Shown: one piece after another, positions 33,901 through 39,900 of the stretch
Layout of the letters: every line of letters starts with the position of its first letter
How positions within the stretch are numbered: the first letter of the stretch is position 1
Assembly: GCA_946902875.1 (NCBI GenBank)
Contig: OX336349.1
Location: 20,979,891 to 21,043,890 of the forward strand
DNA from: Nematopogon swammerdamellus
Taxonomy: Eukaryota > Arthropoda > Insecta > Lepidoptera > Adelidae
DNA: 64,000 nt
Direction: 5' to 3'
Position numbers and translations under genes: made by a program
Notes under the pieces: generated by a model
Databases searched by the model: none
Seen by the model: only the letters and a program-made list of their open reading frames with translations
What the model was told of the DNA's origin: nothing

Positions 33901-36900
33901 TGAAATTCGCACCAAGTACAAGGACGAAGGAGACTCTAGACGAAGGTACGTACGACATTTCCTCTTTCGTTATAACTCGTGTTGTGACTGTTCTCACTCT
34001 TCTCACATCCATTGTGACAGTATGCTCTTCTTTTTTTACCATATTAATTTATGTTATTGATTCTTATCTGGTATTCTAATGTCTGTTGTGATTTGTGATT
34101 ATTAAATTTACAGGTGCCTTTTAAAAAATTTAAAAGTCCTTTGTACCTTGTATTATTTTTGTACCAATCCTTTCTCCTTACTTTCTTGTTCTTATCTTCT
34201 TTATTTCGTCTATCTCATCTATATAACGAACCATTAAGTTTTCGTTACGACTGTGTCACTTATTATTTTCGTATAATTTGTCTTCTTTTTTTTACTATTC
34301 TAATCTATCTTCATTCACGTCCACTTGTCTAACTACCGTTACCTTTCGTAAGACAATAACTTATTCTATTTTTGTAGTAATTTACAGGCATGACCTCTTC
34401 GGCTCCTTTCAAACGTTTCCATAATACTTTAAAACAAAGGATATTGTTTAAAAAATATGTTAATTGTAAGTGTTTACTTGTTATGCCAACCGGATGGACT
34501 GCCAAATGACATCAGTCACGGTAAGCACTGTTGCATTTGATGCGGTCACCGCAGACCGGTGACCTTCATATTGCCAAAATGTTAGGTATCATATCACTGA
34601 AAATACCTCACTCTACCTACTATCCTGTTGTGGAGGATAGCCTAGCTAGACGTACACCGGCCTCCTAAGCGAGCGGTTTGAGGTTCGAATCCCGCGTGTA
34701 GTACGTTTCTTCAGAATTTAGAAGAATTTCTGTGCATAATGTAGTCACCCCGTTGAAGGAAAACACACCGCATGGAAATAATCAAGTAAATTTCTTGTTT
34801 ACTACAGTATTTTGAAAGACATTACATTCTGCAATAAATTATCTGTTTTTCAAGTGATTCCGAGCAGCGTGCAACACACCCAGTGTTGCACGCTGCTCTG
34901 AATACCAGCCTGTTTGGTTTATGGGTCTGGAAGGGACGTACGTACCTTAGACCAGACATGCTTAGTACCCGTAAACGGCAAGCATGTATGAAGATCATTA
35001 GGAGCGTGGAACTGTGAATGAATGGAGGGTGAATCCGAACCACGGTTAGGCTCCAACGGTCGAGCGATCACCCATCCCAGTACTGACCGCGCCCAGCGTT
35101 GCTTAACAACCTTAACAATCAATAGCAACAGTCGACTGTCTGCACCACTGAGCTATCGAGGCTGACATCCGTTGTCCTTGCGGCCTGCCTAACCTATGGG
35201 GAAACAGGCGGTGTCGTTATATACTTAAGTACCTATATGAATGTATAAATTTGCTTTCTGTAACGCATCTATTTGACTTTCTGTAGAGAAATGAGCGGTA
35301 GGAACCGCCATATTGTTTTCGTGCGATTCAATTTCTACTTTCTTCGCGCGGCGTTCTGTAATGCGATCTACTAATAAGTAGTAAAGAAATTACATTCTTT
35401 ATAATTAAATTTCCTGTTAGACAATTAACACGAACGGAACCGCATAACGCGGCACCAAATTAATCTCGGGCGTTATTCCGAAATTTATGATTACGTACCC
35501 ATTGTTCCTCAGCCAATCTAACTTTGCAAGGCTACGGTTAACTTTCTTCAATTACCTACGTACAAACTTGTGCTAAGGCGTCGGTCGTTCGATCAACGAG
35601 CGCTCACATGTTTTTGCTGGAAGTATTGTCGCAAGAGGTCTTGGAAAATTATTAATTGTTTGTAATTGAGCTCATTGTACAATGGGAATAACACTTCAAT
35701 AATGTTGTGCATTCTGTAATGGAAAGTGGCGTTGGAATAGATCTTTGAACTTGTCAGTTGAAACTTTCTGTTTCTTTTCTCAGATCAATAGCATCTTTGT
35801 CGTTTTGTGTGTTTGATCACACTTTGTGTAAAATGTTAATTTTGGATGTAAGGATACAATATGTGGCCGAACTTTATGATAATGTAGCACTGTTAGAAGG
35901 CATATTATTTACCTAGCTTTCTTGAGTGCATTTTTAAGACTTTCTTGAGCCTATTCTTATGTCTTTAGACAAATTTGAGATATATTTTTTGGTGGTTACG
36001 ACGCAACTGTTTTAATTAATCGTATATACTCTGCCTTCCATGATCCCGACCACACCTCTGATGCATCCACACTCATAATGTTCCTCGTTCATGCTTGTCC
36101 GCTAAGAGTAGTAAGCGTTTGACCCTTTTTAGCACTTGCCCGATCTGATTTAAGTACGTGAGTCTAGTCTAGATAGGGCGACCCTTGCCGAATTTTCCAC
36201 TGTCTCTCGCGAATGTATCATAAAAAAATTTTTTTAAAGGACCTTGTGATGCGATAAAGCTTACAATAAAAACGTAGGTACCTACAACGTTGCTACAATC
36301 GGTTTACTATTGACATGAAATCAATAATTCATAATAAGAAAGAAATAAGAAATATTTTTTCCCTTCAGCATTACATTAGTAACAACACACATTTCAACAA
36401 TTACAGGAGAGAAAAAAAGAGGGCTGGACACAGATTAGGGCGAATTTAGTGCAGATTTCACTAGATTCAGCTCTGTATTTAAGTCCAGCTCATTCATGTT
36501 GACTGAAATTTGTATTTGTTATTTTAGTGTAGTTCAGCAACTTCAAGGGACTAGATTTTATTGCTGTGTCGATTCTTTCTGCTTGTGTCGTTTTGGATAA
36601 AACTGAATTTGAAATCTACTTTACCAGAAAATCGCTCTTCTTGTCGAATAATATTAAAATCAGTTCTTCACACCATTGCAGGTTGAACGAAGAGTTTGCC
36701 GCGCTGCGTCTCTCAGACCTGCGCGTCATCTCCACTTTGGGTATCGGAGGCTTTGGCCGGGTCGAGCTGGTCCAGATCAACGGAGACTCTTCAAGGTGAT
36801 TTTGTTCTTTCCTATCTTCATAGTTTAGTTTGTCTCGTAACCCCTAATGCAGCTGTAGGATTCATTGAACTGGATTAGTTTAAAAAAAATGGTTTCGTAA

Positions 36901-39900
36901 AGCTTTCAAGAACTATTACTTTTGAAAGTACGAGTAATATGTGCCTTGGAACGTTTTATAGGGAGTTAGAGTTTGGTTCTGTTTTTAACTTTCTTATTTT
37001 GGTAACAACATCAGAATTCAAACAAAGAGTAATCTCAATGTGTATTTATTTTTTATTTTAACTAAATTTGTTTTTTTTAACGAATTATGTATGTAATTTT
37101 GTTTTATATAGTGTTAGGACAGTATAGTAAAAGTTTCCTGTGTCTTGTTTTATTTTCTTGAAACTACCTACTTGTTAGGTTTTGCAATATGCTGTCTGCT
37201 CCCGTTCAGCTAAAACAAAAAAAAATGTATTTTACATTTTAATTACTTTCTCATACGGTAGTGTAGTAAGCTGTCCTGCCAGCTGGTTGGGGTGTTTTAT
37301 GAGCCTTTGTTTATCAAGGCTTTGGTGACAGAGAGCAATAAATAATTTGTTTCCTTTCCTCAGATCATTCGCGCTGAAGCAGATGAAGAAAGCGCAGATA
37401 GTGGAAACGCGACAACAGCAACACATAATGTCCGAGAAGGAGATCATGTCGGAGATGAACTGCGAGTTCATAGTGAAGCTGTTCAAGACCTTCAAGGATC
37501 GCAAGTATCTGTACATGCTGATGGAGACTTGTCTCGGAGGAGAGCTGTGGACTATACTTAGGGATAGAGGTGAGCTGGCGGCTTTGATGGTTATTACAAA
37601 TTTAGGAATTGCGGTTTGATCGTCATCGCAAATGTTGTTTTAGTACTTCGCTCGAAAATTAATCCTCTTTTTAGGTTTCCGTATCCCGTACGGAAGCCTA
37701 CTACTAAGCCTACGCCGTCTGTCCGTCCGTCCGTCCGTCCATCCGTCCGTCTGTCCGAGGGCTGTATCTCTTGAACTGTAATAGGTAGCCCGTTGAAATT
37801 TTCATAAAATATGTGGTACTGTGGCGGATATAACAGCAAATGAGAAAAATAAGAAAAAGTTAAAAATTAAGGGGGGCTCCCATACAACAAACGTCCGAAA
37901 AATTTATTAGTCACACTATTGAATAATAGATGGCGCCACAGGCTTTTATACATACGCAATGTTGAAAGACAAAAGATAGCCGCTTAATTGCCAACGAACT
38001 CATTGAGGTGCTGCTCATTTTCACATCGTAAATTGCGATCGACCTCATTGAACCTTCTCTCCGATCGTCCTACATATCCTCGAAATTAAAATTCGAAGAC
38101 CATGCCACCTGAGTGGATAGGCGGATATTATTGATAGCGGATGGATACGGAAACCTCCGTGTGCGAGTAAAACTCGCACTTGACAGATTTTTGTAGTTAC
38201 CAGCTAAGGAGCACATCCATATGAAGTATCGTCTGGAATTGTGCAAGTTTGAAGGTTTCATAATGGTGTTTAACGTCAAAAGGTAACATGATCAAAAGAT
38301 GCATTATCGTTAACCATTGCCAACTGATGGACCAAAGATCTATGTAAAAAATGATGGTCAGGTGATTGTGTTTATGAATTGCAGGACAATTTGACGACGC
38401 AACGACGAGATTCTATACAGCCTGCGTGGTGGAAGCCTTCCACTATCTACACTCTAGGAATATCATATATAGGTGAATAAGTTTTTCATGTAATTATGTT
38501 TTTAATCTGCGAGACCTGGAGGACGTCCTTTAACTTTGTGTAGAACTTGCCCAGTACGCAGCCTCTTTTCCGGACTGCAGTCTCGAAGGTGGAGATGGCT
38601 AGCCAATTTTCATTATAAGGTTCAGCCAGTGCTCAGTATCAGCGCTCTCCTGTGGCCGTGCCAGCTACATTGAAATGGACGGAAAACACGAACTATTTTA
38701 TATAGCTCGTGTTTTAGCCGTTTCGACCGACCTTTTTTTAGGGTACTGGTACAACCATTCCGGTTGAACCATAGTTAAACCAGCAAGGTAATCCTAACCT
38801 AATGGAAGGGAGGGACCTACAGTTTTAAGTGGAACCCAAAACACGTTCAGTCTCAACGGTGAGACCGTCAGCCATCCAAAGTACGACCGTCTCCTGAACG
38901 GGATAAAACCACAGATTACTTAATAGTTACTTCGTAACAGATAAATCACTCCATAGAAAATGTTCCTACCTTCGGGCTTTAATAGCCTACTGTTTCACAT
39001 CGCCAATCGCTGCGTGCGAAAATGTACCTTAACGATCGAGTGTAAAGTGTTTATTGCTTTGCAGCTGCGCGCAGTTGCGTGGGCGAGCGTCTATGTATAC
39101 TTCGCGCGGCTGACGAATTTGTACTGAAAAAGACCGCCGGCGGCCCGTCGGGCGATAGGTAGTTAGCGCGCGCAAGTACATAGAGTGCGTGAGGCCTGAT
39201 AAAACAAAAACTATGACAAACCATACTGAATATGCATATGTCTCAATGTAATATTGTTATTGTTGTGTGTTCTTTATGGCGAAATAAATATCTGAATCTG
39301 AATCTGATTGAACACAGCTACCTATGGAACGCCCTCAAAAGTCCTGTACGTGAGGAATGTTGACATCTGCAAGGAGTCAATATGACACGTGTGTACCCTC
39401 TCACAGGGACCTGAAGCCCGAGAACCTGTTGTTGGACTCAGCCGGCTACGTGAAGCTGGTGGACTTCGGCTTCTCGAAGAAGCTGCAGGCGAGCCGCAAG
39501 ACATGGACTTTCTGTGGCACGCCCGAGTACGTCGCGCCCGAGGTCATCATGAATAAGGGCCACGACATCAGCGCTGACTACTGGTCGCTCGGTATGTAAA
39601 CCTTCTTCTAACTCTAACTGCAATTTTTTCACGTTTGGATACATCATCTACTACACTAGGTAAACCGTACCTTCTTCCTGTCAAAATTCAAGACACCTTT
39701 TGATTTGATTTTTTGACATTTTGCATAGGAGTAGCTGTTTTTATGGAAACTGACACGGTCGGCTACATCATCTACAACATCCGAGATGTCAGGCCATACA
39801 TAACATCTTGATTCTTGGTGAAATAGGTGCTACGTCAGTGCTTCCCTTCGGTCGTGCCGGCTACACTGAACTGAACGGAAAACACAAACTATTTACATAG

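Noticed and set aside
34635..34720. Functional tRNA gene
   Set aside because: B box is present but acceptor and anticodon stems do not pair; treated as a SINE head.
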